DNA of 50,283 nt from UBA668 sp041918155 (lineage in GTDB: Bacteria; Actinomycetota; Acidimicrobiia; Acidimicrobiales; Ilumatobacteraceae), in contig JAYRWH010000046.1 in the NCBI GenBank assembly GCA_041918155.1, positions 1-50,283 of the forward strand, given 5' to 3'. The first letter of the stretch is position 1, and each line of letters begins with the position of its first letter. A model generated the notes under the pieces. That model saw nothing but the letters and a program-made list of their open reading frames with translations, did no database searches and was not told the origin of the DNA. Below are positions 32,480 through 41,018 of this stretch, in pieces. Both the position numbers and the translations under genes were made by a program.

Positions 32480-33463
32480 TCAGGCTGCGAACCAGACCGA
32501 CCAGACGGCCTCGTTGGCGGCGATCCAGTCCTTGGCCACATCAGCCGCGGGGCGCTGATCGATTTCCACCTGCGGCAGCATTTCCAGCATCTGGTCGATG
32601 GTGATCTGCGTCTTCTGGACCATCGACCACACCTTGGCGTTCTTCGCCTCGAGCTTGGCCGAGGCCAGCTTCAGCAGAACGTCGGAGGGGTAACCGCAAC
32701 TCACGGTCTCGGGATCGTCGGCGCAACCATCGGTGTACGCCGGCAGTTCGACCTGCACCAGCTTGTACTTACCGACAGCAGCGGTGGGGGTCCACCAGTA
32801 CATGAGGACCGGCTTGTGTTCGGCGACCGCGCTGTCGAGTTCAGCCACCGTGGCCGCCTCAGAACCGGAGAACATCACCTGGAAGGGCAGTTCGAGGTTC
32901 TTGATGAGCGGCTCGTCGAGCTGTGAATACGACGGGTCAGTGCCGAGGAAGCGGCCGTCGTCCCCGGTCTCGGCCGTAGCGAACAGCTTGGCGAGTTCGG
33001 GATCCTTGAAGCCCTCCCAGGTCGCCAGCTCGGGGTGCTCCTGCACCACATAGTCGGGCACGAACCAGCCGATCTGACCGGTCGTGCCGAGCTCGCCCAT
33101 GTTGACGACCGAACCGTCGTCGAGGAAGGCCTGCTCGTCCTCGACGATGCCCGACGGCCAGATCTCGGTGACGAAGTCCACGGTGCCATCGGCCATGCCG
33201 GTGAACATCGAGTTCTCGTCGATCTCGACGATCTCGGCCGGCACGCACAGCTCGGCTTCGATGAGCTGCTTCATGATCTCGGCTTCGATGGCCGATGCGG
33301 TCCAGGCGTTCTGCACCACGGTGATGGTGTCGCCGCTGAGGCCGTTCGAGCACTTGCCCCCGCCATTGTCGGTGGACTCCGTCTTTTTGTCATCGCCACA
33401 GGCGACGAGAGACATCGCCGCGACGGTGAAGAGCGCCACAGCGCGCTTGCCATTGAACTTCAT
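32480..33463 (-). CDS. proX: Glycine betaine/choline ABC transporter substrate-binding lipoprotein (ProX/OpuAC-like)
   Basis: A 327-residue lipoprotein: short basic start, hydrophobic helix and lipobox LVAC with Cys22, then a Gly-rich linker. The OpuAC-type domain has Trp residues suited to caging a quaternary ammonium group (NAWTAS, TEIWPSG, YWWTPTAA). AGGGGAT precedes ATG 33463. It is divergent from the ABC ATPase and permease genes (84 bp gap) and co-directional with the dehydrogenase behind it, linking uptake to degradation rather than osmoprotection (inference). Confidence 0.87.
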   Translation of the reverse strand: MKFNGKRAVALFTVAAMSLVACGDDKKTESTDNGGGKCSNGLSGDTITVVQNAWTASAIEAEIMKQLIEAELCVPAEIVEIDENSMFTGMADGTVDFVTEIWPSGIVEDEQAFLDDGSVVNMGELGTTGQIGWFVPDYVVQEHPELATWEGFKDPELAKLFATAETGDDGRFLGTDPSYSQLDEPLIKNLELPFQVMFSGSEAATVAELDSAVAEHKPVLMYWWTPTAAVGKYKLVQVELPAYTDGCADDPETVSCGYPSDVLLKLASAKLEAKNAKVWSMVQKTQITIDQMLEMLPQVEIDQRPAADVAKDWIAANEAVWSVWFAA

Positions 33464-33505
33464 GTGATCCCCTATTTCTGGTTCGGCCTGTTCGCCAACG
33501 GGTGA

Positions 33506-33515
33506 AGACTAGTCT
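33506..33515. promoter_or_regulatory. Palindrome AGACTAGTCT in the proX-proV divergent promoter region
   Basis: A perfect 10-bp palindrome in the 84-bp gap between the two divergent transport units. It offers a TAGTCT -10-like hexamer on both strands. A possible -35 (TTGGTC) for proX has a short spacing of 15. Function is tentative. Confidence 0.3.
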
Positions 33516-33547
33516 GTCCGCGCAGTGACCAAGGGGGAGCCAGGGGA

Positions 33548-34597
33548 GTGAGCGACGCAATGGGTGGGGCGGTGTCGGCGGTCGATGTGCGCAACGTCTG
33601 GAAGGTGTTCGGCGCTCACAGCGATCGGGCGATCGAGATGTCGTCCGGCGGTGCCAGCCGAAGCGAGGTGCTCACCGCCACGGGCTGCACCGTCGGTGTG
33701 CGCGATGTCAGCTTCTCGGTGGCTCGCGGCGAGACCTTCGTGGTGATGGGCTTGTCGGGCAGCGGCAAGAGCACCCTCGTGCGCTGCCTTTCCCGGCTCA
33801 TCGAGCCGAGCAGCGGCGAGGTGTACATCGACGGCGCCGATGTCCTGGCGATGACGCCCACGCAACTGCGCGAAGTGCGGCGCACGAAGATGTCGATGGT
33901 CTTCCAGCACTTCGGCCTGTTCCCCCACAAGCGTGTGGTCGACAACGTCGCCTACGGGCTGGAGGTGCAACGAGTACCCAAGCGTCAACGGCGCGAGCGG
34001 GCGATGGAGGTGCTGACCAAGGTCGGCCTCGCCGATTGGGCGATGCATTATCCGCAGCAGCTTTCCGGTGGCATGCAGCAGCGCGTCGGCCTCGCCAGAG
34101 CGCTGGCCCTCGACCCGGGGATCCTGCTGTTCGACGAACCGTTCTCCGCGCTCGACCCGCTGATCCGCCGCGAGATGCAAGATGAGCTCATCCGCCTCCA
34201 GCAGGAGGAACAGCGCACGATCGTGTTCATCACCCACGACTTCGCGGAGGCGATCCGGCTCGGCGACCGGGTGGCGATCATGAAGGACGGGCAGTTCGAC
34301 CAGATCGGGACTCCCGAGGAACTGGTGGTGAATCCGGCCACCAGTTATGTGCGCGAGTTCGTCACCGACGTGCCTCGCGAGCGGGTGCTGCGCGCGGGCG
34401 CGGTGATGTCGGCCCCGATTGCCGGGGCGACGGCGTCCGTGGCGAGTTCGGCGCGCATCTCCGACGCGTTGGGGGCGCTGGTGGCGAGCTCTGCACCCGT
34501 GTCGGTGGTCGACGAGAACGACCGGGTGATCGGCTCGATCGACCGGGCCCGCGTCGCCGCATTGTTGGGAGAGAGCCGGCGTGACGTTCGTCCGTAG
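33548..34597 (+). CDS. proV: Glycine betaine/proline-type ABC transporter ATP-binding protein
   Basis: A 349-residue ATPase: Walker A GLSGSGKST (68-76), Q-loop Q120, signature LSGGMQQ (172-178), Walker B FDEP (195-198) with D-loop SALD, and switch His230 (ITHDFAEAI). A C-terminal CBS-like segment (ISDALGALVASSAPVSVVDENDRVIGSIDRARVAALL) is shared with ProV/OpuAA. GTG 33548 is preceded by GGGGGAG. It overlaps the permease gene by 17 bases. The insertion MSSGGASRSEVLTATGCTVG near residues 31-50 is typical of ProV-type subunits. Confidence 0.9.
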   Translation: MSDAMGGAVSAVDVRNVWKVFGAHSDRAIEMSSGGASRSEVLTATGCTVGVRDVSFSVARGETFVVMGLSGSGKSTLVRCLSRLIEPSSGEVYIDGADVLAMTPTQLREVRRTKMSMVFQHFGLFPHKRVVDNVAYGLEVQRVPKRQRRERAMEVLTKVGLADWAMHYPQQLSGGMQQRVGLARALALDPGILLFDEPFSALDPLIRREMQDELIRLQQEEQRTIVFITHDFAEAIRLGDRVAIMKDGQFDQIGTPEELVVNPATSYVREFVTDVPRERVLRAGAVMSAPIAGATASVASSARISDALGALVASSAPVSVVDENDRVIGSIDRARVAALLGESRRDVRP

Positions 34598-36515
34598 GTG
34601 GCAGTGGTACATCCTCGGCGGTGGGGCCGCGGTGTTGGGCATCGCCCAGGTCCTGCTGCGCGGCACCACCATCTTTCCCGAGTCCAGCGAGTGGGATGTC
34701 GCCAAGACGGTCAACCGGCTGCAGTCGTGGGTGCGGCGGAACCGCAACACGAACTGGTTCCTGCACGGTCTGATGCGCCCGATCGGCGACTTCGTGCTGA
34801 ACACCTACGAGTCGCTGCGCGACCTGCTGCTGGCGCTCCCGTGGTTCTGGCTGCCCCTGATGGTGCTGCTCGTCATCATTCGCTCTGGCCGGTGGATCAC
34901 GGCGCTGGTGGTGTCGGGCGGGCTGGTCTACCTCGAGCTGGCAGGGCTGCACCGCGAGGGCATGGAGACCATTGCGCTGATGACGTTCTGCATCCTCGCG
35001 TGCATCGTCATCGGCTTCCCGCTCGGCATCTGGGCGGGGCTCAACCCGCGCGTCGAGAAGATCTTGCGGCCGATTCTCGATGCTGCGCAGAGCCTGCCGG
35101 TCACGTTCTACCTCGTGCCGTCGCTGCTGGTCTTCGGCATCCTGCAGACGCCGGCTGCCATTGCCACGGTTGTTTTCGGTGTGCCGCCGATGATCCGAAT
35201 CACTGCACTCGGCATACGCGGGGTGCCGGAGGCCTCGGTCGAGGCCGGCGTGATCTTCGGCTCGAGTCGCTGGCAGCTGCTCTGGAAGGTGCAGGCGCCA
35301 CAAGCCATCCGCTCGTTCGTGACCGCGACGAACCAGACGATCATGATGTGCCTCGGCATGGTGGTGCTCGCGGGCTTGATCGGTGCTGGTGGCCTCGGCG
35401 CCGAGCTGATCGACACGATGAAGTTGCGCAGCCCGGGCCGCTCCCTCTTGGTTGGGCTGGCGATCTTTGCCGTGGCGATGGCCTTTGACCGCACAACACG
35501 CTCGTTGGTGGACCGCTCGCGGGCGTTGCCGGTCGCCTCGCGGACCTACTGGCTCGGCTCGGCCGCGGTGCTGGGCGCCGCGTGGCTCATCGCCCGGCTT
35601 GCCGACGCGAAGTCGGCGCCGTGGAAGTTCGACCACGGGATCGTCTCGCCGATCGACGATTTCGTCACCTGGATCCGTGACCACTTCGCCGACCAGCTCC
35701 AGTGGTTCAACGACTTCATCGTGCGCGACATCGTGATCCGCCTGCGCGATCTGCTCGGTACCTCGGTGGCATGGCCCGTGCTGATCGGGATCGTCGTGAT
35801 CGTGGCGCTGCTACTGCGTGGTTGGTTGTTCGCCGGCTTCTGTGCGGTGGGCTTGGCCGGAATCGGGTTTCTCGGGATGTGGGCTCCCGCCCTCGAAACG
35901 CTGGCGCAGATCGTGGTCGCGGTCATCATCGCCATCCTCGTGTCGGTACCGATCGGCATCTTCGTCGGTCGCCGGCCGCGCCTGGAGGCCGTCCTCGAGC
36001 CGGCGCTCGACGCGCTGCAGACCTTCCCCAGCTTGATCTACGCGATCCCGTTCGTGCTGCTGTTCTCGGTCGGCTACCTGCCCGCCATCCTGGCGACGGT
36101 GCTGTACGCGATCCCGCCGGGTGTGCGCCTTACCGCGCTCGCGATCAAACAGGTGCCGGCCGAGACCCTCGAGGCCTCCACGACGTTCGGCGCGACACCG
36201 CGTCAGCGGCTGTGGGGGATTCAAGTGCCCTTGGCGATGCGCGGCATGATGCTCGCCGTCAACCAGGTGATCATGATGTCGCTCTCGATGGTGATCATCG
36301 GCGGGCTGGTGGGCGGCCAGGGCCTCGGTTACCAGACCGTGGCGGCGCTGACGAAGCCCGACACGGGAGTCGGCGTCGAGTCGGGCCTGGCCCTGCTGGT
36401 GATGGCGATCATCCTCGACCGCCTCAGCGAGAGCGCCGCCGACCTGTTCGAGGGAGACGCTCACTTCGGGATCGACTACCAGAAGCGATCCGTCCCCGCC
36501 GGCGCGCATTTGTAA
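34581..36515 (+). CDS. proW: Double-domain betaine ABC transporter permease (fused ProW-ProW)
   Basis: A 644-residue membrane protein with two complete permease modules in tandem. Each has the EAA-type loop that contacts the ATPase: first EASVEAGVIFGSSRWQLLWKVQAPQA (about residue 212), second ETLEASTTFGATPRQRLWGIQVPLA (about residue 530). Each is preceded by LDAAQSLP or LDALQTFP helices. A single ProW is about half this size and works as a dimer, so this fusion would be a pseudo-dimer. It overlaps proV, and its start is a GTG. Confidence 0.87.
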   Translation: MTFVRRWQWYILGGGAAVLGIAQVLLRGTTIFPESSEWDVAKTVNRLQSWVRRNRNTNWFLHGLMRPIGDFVLNTYESLRDLLLALPWFWLPLMVLLVIIRSGRWITALVVSGGLVYLELAGLHREGMETIALMTFCILACIVIGFPLGIWAGLNPRVEKILRPILDAAQSLPVTFYLVPSLLVFGILQTPAAIATVVFGVPPMIRITALGIRGVPEASVEAGVIFGSSRWQLLWKVQAPQAIRSFVTATNQTIMMCLGMVVLAGLIGAGGLGAELIDTMKLRSPGRSLLVGLAIFAVAMAFDRTTRSLVDRSRALPVASRTYWLGSAAVLGAAWLIARLADAKSAPWKFDHGIVSPIDDFVTWIRDHFADQLQWFNDFIVRDIVIRLRDLLGTSVAWPVLIGIVVIVALLLRGWLFAGFCAVGLAGIGFLGMWAPALETLAQIVVAVIIAILVSVPIGIFVGRRPRLEAVLEPALDALQTFPSLIYAIPFVLLFSVGYLPAILATVLYAIPPGVRLTALAIKQVPAETLEASTTFGATPRQRLWGIQVPLAMRGMMLAVNQVIMMSLSMVIIGGLVGGQGLGYQTVAALTKPDTGVGVESGLALLVMAIILDRLSESAADLFEGDAHFGIDYQKRSVPAGAHL

Positions 36516-36540
36516 GACTGGCCACTCGGAGGAAGCGGAC

Positions 36541-37248
36541 ATGAGCGCAGTCAGCACGGAACGAATCGATACCGAGGGCGGCAAGGCCGTGCTCGTGGTG
36601 CACGTGGACGACGGCAAGGCCAACGCCCTGTCTCGGGCCACGATCGCGGAGATCATGTCGGCGCTCGACGAGGCCGAGGGCGACGAGACCGTGGGTGCCG
36701 TCGTGCTCCACGGGCGGCCCGGCAAGTTCTCCGCCGGGTTCGACCTGTCGGTGATGGGCAGCGGCGACTTCAACGCCGTGGCCGCGTTGATGTGCGACGG
36801 CGGCGACCTCGTCCGTCGCCTGTACGGCCTGCCGGTCCCGGTCGTGGTGGCGTGCACCGGCCATGCGCTCGCGGCCGGTGCGTTTGTGTTGCTCGCTGCC
36901 GATCTCCGCGTCGGCGCCGACGTCGGGTGCAAGATCGGCCTCAACGAGGTGGCGATCGGCATCGTGTTGCCCGACTGGGCGATCACGATGTGCCACGAGC
37001 GGCTCAGCAAACGGCACATCCAGCGGGCCGTGTTGCTCGCTGAGGTCACCGGGCCGACCGGAGCGGTGGAAGCGGGTTTCCTCGATGTCGTAGTGCCCGA
37101 GGCAGATGTGCTCGATACGGCCGTGGCCCGTGCCAAGGAGTACGCCGCGTTCACGCGGGCGGCCTACCACGGCAGCGTTGTCGCGCTCCGCGGTGATGCG
37201 ATGGCGCTCCTCGAGCAGCAGGTGGCGAAAGATCGCCCGCGGGCCTGA
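36541..37248 (+). CDS. Enoyl-CoA hydratase/isomerase (crotonase) family protein
   Basis: A 235-residue crotonase-fold protein. The oxyanion-hole segments are FSAGFDLSVM (about 63-72) and CTGHALAAGAFVLLAADLRVG; GLNEVAIGIVLPDW follows. One of the usual catalytic Glu positions cannot be assigned with certainty, so hydratase versus isomerase or hydrolase activity is open. GGAGGAAG precedes ATG 36541, 25 bases after the permease stop. Co-transcription with the transporter is likely, but the metabolic link is not obvious. Confidence 0.83.
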   Translation: MSAVSTERIDTEGGKAVLVVHVDDGKANALSRATIAEIMSALDEAEGDETVGAVVLHGRPGKFSAGFDLSVMGSGDFNAVAALMCDGGDLVRRLYGLPVPVVVACTGHALAAGAFVLLAADLRVGADVGCKIGLNEVAIGIVLPDWAITMCHERLSKRHIQRAVLLAEVTGPTGAVEAGFLDVVVPEADVLDTAVARAKEYAAFTRAAYHGSVVALRGDAMALLEQQVAKDRPRA

Positions 37249-37623
37249 TCAGTCGAAGATCATCGCCGCCACGATGGCGACGATCACGATGGCGAGCGCC
37301 CAGTGGAACAGGGTCGGCTCGAAGCGTTCGAGCTGACGCAGGTCGTCGCGGTGCTCATGTACCTCGTACTCGATGACCTCCTCCACGTCGCGGAACACGA
37401 TCCACAGCACGTACACCAAGGCGACGATGGCAACCAGGCCGAGCATCCACACCGAGTTCCCCGCGGCAGTACCGCTCTCGTAGTTGTCGACGTCGTGGTC
37501 GACATCGTTCATGAACAGCCAGAGGCCAGTTCCGGCGGAGGCACAGAACGTCAGCAGACCGAACACGATCTTCCAGCCGTCGCCCGTCCAGCTCCGGTCG
37601 CGCACTCGCTCGGGATACCGCAT
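37249..37623 (-). CDS. Small membrane protein of unknown function
   Basis: A 124-residue protein with three hydrophobic segments: IVFGLLTFCASAGTGLWLFM, SVWMLGLVAIVALVYVLWIVF and LFHWALAIVIVAIVAAMIF, separated by acidic/His-rich loops (NDVDHDVDNYES; VEEVIEYEVHEHRDDLRQLERFE). ATG 37623 is chosen for its GGAAGG site; ATG 37644 would add seven residues. The stop meets the crotonase stop directly. I do not recognise a family. Confidence 0.68.
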   Translation of the reverse strand: MRYPERVRDRSWTGDGWKIVFGLLTFCASAGTGLWLFMNDVDHDVDNYESGTAAGNSVWMLGLVAIVALVYVLWIVFRDVEEVIEYEVHEHRDDLRQLERFEPTLFHWALAIVIVAIVAAMIFD

Positions 37624-37676
37624 CACTGCACCTTCCGCGCGCATCGTCTACCCGGTGAACGGTTGCGTCAACCCGT

Positions 37677-37708
37677 CGATCGTGTTACTTGGCGATCGTG
37701 TTACTTGG
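37677..37708. repeat. 16-bp tandem duplication over the betA stop codon
   Basis: CGATCGTGTTACTTGG occurs twice, back to back (37677-37692 and 37693-37708). The right copy holds the last codons and TAA stop of the choline dehydrogenase-like gene; the left copy lies just past it. Confidence 0.85.
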
Positions 37709-39365
37709 CGCGGTAGAAGCCCGGGGTCTCAGGGGCGAGGGGAGTGTTGCCGAGGATCAGGTCGGCGGCCTTCTCGGCCATCATCATCACGGGGGCATAG
37801 ATGTTGCCGTTGGTGACGTAGCGCATCGCCGACGCATCGCACACGCGCACGCCGTCCACGCCCCACACCTTCATCGTCAGCGGGTCGACCACGCTGTTGT
37901 CGTCCTCGGCACCCATGCGGGCGGTGCACGACGGGTGCAGCGCGGTCTCGCCGTCGTGGCGCACCCACTCGAGAATCTGTTCGTCGGTCTCCACTTCCGG
38001 GCCGGGCGAGATCTCCCCGCCGTTGTAGGGGTCCATGCCCTTCTGGCGCATGATGCTGCGGGTGACGCGGATCGCCTCGACCCACTCGCGACGGTCCTGG
38101 TCGGTGGAGAGGTAGTTGAACTGCAGCGCCGGTTTCACCTTGGGGTCGGTGCTAACGATCTTCACCGTGCCGCGCGCATCGCTGTACATCGGGCCGATGT
38201 GCACCTGGTAGCCGTGGCCGCCTGCGGGCGCGGTGCCGTCGTATCGCACGGCGATCGGCAGGAAGTGGAACATCAGGTTGGGGTAGGCGACATCGTCGTT
38301 GGAGCGTACGAAGCCGCCGGACTCGAAGTGGTTGCTCGCGCCGGGGCCTTTGCGGAACAGCCACTGGAGGCCGATGAATGGCCTTCGCCACATCTGCAGG
38401 TTGGGTTGCAGCGACACCGGCTGGGTGCACGAGTGCTGCACGTAGACCTCGAGGTGGTCCTGCAGATGCAGGCCCACCGCGGGCAGGTCGTGCACTACGG
38501 GGATGCCGAGCTGCGACAACTCGGCGGCGTTGCCGACTCCGGAGAGCTGCAGCAGTTGCGGGGTGTTGAACGCGCCGCCGCACAGGATCACCTCGGCGGC
38601 GTGAGCGGTGCGCACGCCGTGGGTGAACGGGCTGCGCACCTCGTACTCCACGCCGGTGGCACGCGTGCCGTCGAAGAGCACCTTGTGGGCGAGTGCCCGG
38701 GTGATGACGGTGAGGTTGGGACGCTTCATCGCCGGGTGCAGGTAGGCGCGTGCCGCGCTGAGGCGGCGGCCGCGGTGCACATTGCGGTCGAAGCGGGCGA
38801 AGCCCTCCTGCTGGTAGCCGTTGACGTCGCTGGTGAGCGGATAGCCGGCCTGCTGGCAGGCCTCGAAGAACGCGTCGATCAGCGGGTTGCCCGACAGGCC
38901 GCGCTCGAGCGCCAGCGGCCCCTCACCGCCGCGCCAGTCGTCGGCGCCTTCGAGACAGGTCTCCATCTTCTTGAAGTAGGGCAGGCAGTGCGCGTAGTCC
39001 CACGTTTCCATGCCCTTGTCGGCGGCCCACCTTTCGTAGTCCAGCGGGTTGCCGCGCTGGAAGATCATCCCGTTGATGCTGCTGCTACCCCCGAGCACCT
39101 TGCCGCGGGCGTGGTAGATCCGCCGCCCGTTCATGCACGGCTCGGGCTCGCTCTCGTACTTCCAGTCGTAGAAGCGGCTGCCGATCGGGAACATCAGCGC
39201 GGCCGGCATGTGGATGAAGACATCCCACTTGTAGTCGGGGCGGCCGGCCTCGAGCACGAGCACGGTGTTGGCGGGGTCGGCGCTCAGCCGGTTGGCCAGG
39301 GCGGACCCGGCCGATCCGCCGCCGACAATGATGTAGTCGTAACGCTCCACGGTGCTCTCTATCAC
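37701..39365 (-). CDS. betA: GMC-family choline dehydrogenase-like flavoprotein
   Basis: A 554-residue GMC oxidoreductase, the length of BetA. GGGSAG (15-20) binds FAD, followed by GGSSSINGMIFQRGN, HARGKVLGGSS and the C-terminal active-site region HPSCTARMGAEDDNSVVDP...VCDASAMRYVTNGNIYAPVMMMAEKAADLI. BetA oxidises choline to betaine aldehyde. It starts (GTG 39365) directly after the iclR stop; GTG 39350, preceded by AGAGAG, is an alternative. As last gene of fhs-folD-iclR-betA it links choline oxidation to one-carbon genes. Related alcohol dehydrogenases share these motifs, so the substrate is probable, not certain. Confidence 0.85.
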   Translation of the reverse strand: MIESTVERYDYIIVGGGSAGSALANRLSADPANTVLVLEAGRPDYKWDVFIHMPAALMFPIGSRFYDWKYESEPEPCMNGRRIYHARGKVLGGSSSINGMIFQRGNPLDYERWAADKGMETWDYAHCLPYFKKMETCLEGADDWRGGEGPLALERGLSGNPLIDAFFEACQQAGYPLTSDVNGYQQEGFARFDRNVHRGRRLSAARAYLHPAMKRPNLTVITRALAHKVLFDGTRATGVEYEVRSPFTHGVRTAHAAEVILCGGAFNTPQLLQLSGVGNAAELSQLGIPVVHDLPAVGLHLQDHLEVYVQHSCTQPVSLQPNLQMWRRPFIGLQWLFRKGPGASNHFESGGFVRSNDDVAYPNLMFHFLPIAVRYDGTAPAGGHGYQVHIGPMYSDARGTVKIVSTDPKVKPALQFNYLSTDQDRREWVEAIRVTRSIMRQKGMDPYNGGEISPGPEVETDEQILEWVRHDGETALHPSCTARMGAEDDNSVVDPLTMKVWGVDGVRVCDASAMRYVTNGNIYAPVMMMAEKAADLILGNTPLAPETPGFYRAK

Positions 39366-40100
39366 TCAGTCGATCCGTATCCTTGCCGCTGTCGTGCGCA
39401 CCAAGTCACCCAACTCGTCGGGGTTGCGCTCGCCGGGGAAGCGCGAGGCCGGCCCGTACACGTGCAGCGCAGCGACCACGTCGCCATTTCGCGACGATAC
39501 GGCGGCCGCCACGGAGTTGAGGCCGTCGGCGTACTCCTCGTAGGCCCACGCATACCCGAGCCGGTGAGCATCTGCCACCCGGCGGCGCAATGCCGCCGGG
39601 GTGGTGAGCGTGTGCCTGGTGAAGCGCTGCAGGGGGCGCTGGAGCACCTGTTCGAGCACATCGCCGTCGAGGGCGAGCAGTACCTGCCCCGACGGCACCG
39701 CGTGCATCGGGATGCGGGTGCCGGTCCAGTCGCGGACCTGTAGTTCGCTGACCGGGGTGAGCTGGTCGAGGTAGAACATGTCGAGCCCGTCGGGGATCGA
39801 GAGGCCTGCGGCTTCACCGACGTGGCGATTGAGCTCGGCGAGGTGGGGCCGGGCCAGGGAAATGAGCGACGGCCCGGGCGCGGCGGCCGCCGCGAGATCC
39901 ATCATCCCGGCGGCGATGCGGTACACGCCGCCGACGGTGACCTGCTCGACGACGGCGAGTTCCTCCAGCGTGGAGAGCAGGCGCGAGACCGTGCTCTTGG
40001 GCAGCGAGACGCGATCGGCGATCTCGGTCACGCCCGCGGGGCCACCGGCCAGCACCCGCAGCAGGGCGAATGCACGCTCGATGGACTGGACCGTGGACAT
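39366..40100 (-). CDS. IclR family transcriptional regulator
   Basis: A 244-residue regulator. The N-terminal winged helix reads VQSIERAFALLRVLAGGPAGVTEIADRVSLPKSTVSRLLSTLEELAVVEQ; the C-terminal IclR effector domain includes RPHLAELNRHVGEAAGLSIPDGLDMFYLDQL, MHAVPSGQVLLA and YAWAYEEYADGLNSVAAAV. ATG 40100 lies 5 bases after folD. It is the only IclR protein in the window, and two IclR-type operators (30027-30061 and 42763-42797) precede the corrinoid operon and its own operon. The effector may be a betaine, choline or one-carbon metabolite (inference). Confidence 0.88.
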   Translation of the reverse strand: MSTVQSIERAFALLRVLAGGPAGVTEIADRVSLPKSTVSRLLSTLEELAVVEQVTVGGVYRIAAGMMDLAAAAAPGPSLISLARPHLAELNRHVGEAAGLSIPDGLDMFYLDQLTPVSELQVRDWTGTRIPMHAVPSGQVLLALDGDVLEQVLQRPLQRFTRHTLTTPAALRRRVADAHRLGYAWAYEEYADGLNSVAAAVSSRNGDVVAALHVYGPASRFPGERNPDELGDLVRTTAARIRID

Positions 40101-40105
40101 CGTGC

Positions 40106-40999
40106 TCAGCCTGGGAAGGCGCCCTGCATGCGCGCCGCGGACAGGGTGTTCTCGAGCAGGCAGGCGATCGTCATCGGGCCAGTGCCACCGGGCATGGGCG
40201 TGATCGCGCCGGCGATCGCCTGCACGGCGTCGAAGTCGACGTCGCCGACGATGCCCTTCTCCGTGCGTGACACGCCGACGTCGACCACGGCCGCGCCGGG
40301 CTTCACGTGGGCGGCGGTGATCATGCGCGCCTGGCCGGCGCAGGCGACGATGATGTCGGCCTGGCGACAGACTTCGATCATGTCGGCGCTGCTCGTGCGC
40401 GAGTGGGCGAGAGTGACCGTGCAGTCGATGCCCTTGCGGCCCAGCAACAACACCTGCGGCAGGCCGGTGAGCGTGCTGCGGCCGATGACGGTGGCCCGCT
40501 TGCCGCTCGTGGCCACGCCGTAGCGCCCGAGCAGGCGCATCACGCCCAGGGGAGTGCAGCCGACATGGCCGGGCAGGCCACGCACGAGGCGGCCCATCGA
40601 ACCTTCGGTGAGGCCGTCGACGTCCTTCTCCGGCGGGATGAGGCCGAGCACCGGCTCGGGGTCGAGCCCATGGGGAAGCGGGAGCTGGCACAGGATGCCG
40701 TGCACCGCCGGGTCGGCGACGAGCGCGGCGACTGCCTCCTCCACCTGGGCCTGGCTGGCCTCAGCGGGCAGGCCGACGTGGCGCGAGGTCATGCCCGCCT
40801 CAGCGGCCTTCTTCTGCTTGCTGGCGACATAGAGCTGGCTCGGGCGGTCGTCGCCGACGAGGACGGTGGCCAGGCACACGGCGGGGTTACCCGCGGAGTC
40901 GATGGTGGCCCGCAGGCCGGCGATCGTCTCGTCGCGCAGGCGGTTGCCATCCATCAGGATTGCGCCGCCGGGCGTGCGATCGAAAGGGAGTTGCGTCAT
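40106..40999 (-). CDS. folD: Methylene-THF dehydrogenase / methenyl-THF cyclohydrolase (FolD)
   Basis: A 297-residue bifunctional folate enzyme. Catalytic Y57 and K61 are in YVASKQKKAAEAGM; GILCQLPLPHGLDPEPVLGLIPPEKDVDGL and GRSTLTGLPQVLLLGRKG (normally GRSxxVGxP) follow, then ADIIVACAGQARMI and VDVGVSR...GAITPMPGGTGPMTI. Links methylene-THF from MetF or the FAD-GcvT dehydrogenases to formyl-THF. Co-transcribed with fhs (19-base gap). The N-terminus extends about 11 residues beyond the usual start. Confidence 0.9.
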   Translation of the reverse strand: MTQLPFDRTPGGAILMDGNRLRDETIAGLRATIDSAGNPAVCLATVLVGDDRPSQLYVASKQKKAAEAGMTSRHVGLPAEASQAQVEEAVAALVADPAVHGILCQLPLPHGLDPEPVLGLIPPEKDVDGLTEGSMGRLVRGLPGHVGCTPLGVMRLLGRYGVATSGKRATVIGRSTLTGLPQVLLLGRKGIDCTVTLAHSRTSSADMIEVCRQADIIVACAGQARMITAAHVKPGAAVVDVGVSRTEKGIVGDVDFDAVQAIAGAITPMPGGTGPMTIACLLENTLSAARMQGAFPG

Positions 41000-41018
41000 G
41001 ACGGAAGTCTCCCAGCGG

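Noticed and set aside
22988..33547. Cobalamin or glycine riboswitch for the corrinoid genes
   Set aside because: The only gaps are the 84-bp proX-proV space and the 59-bp space at 30007-30065, too short for these riboswitches, and no B12-box-like sequence was seen.
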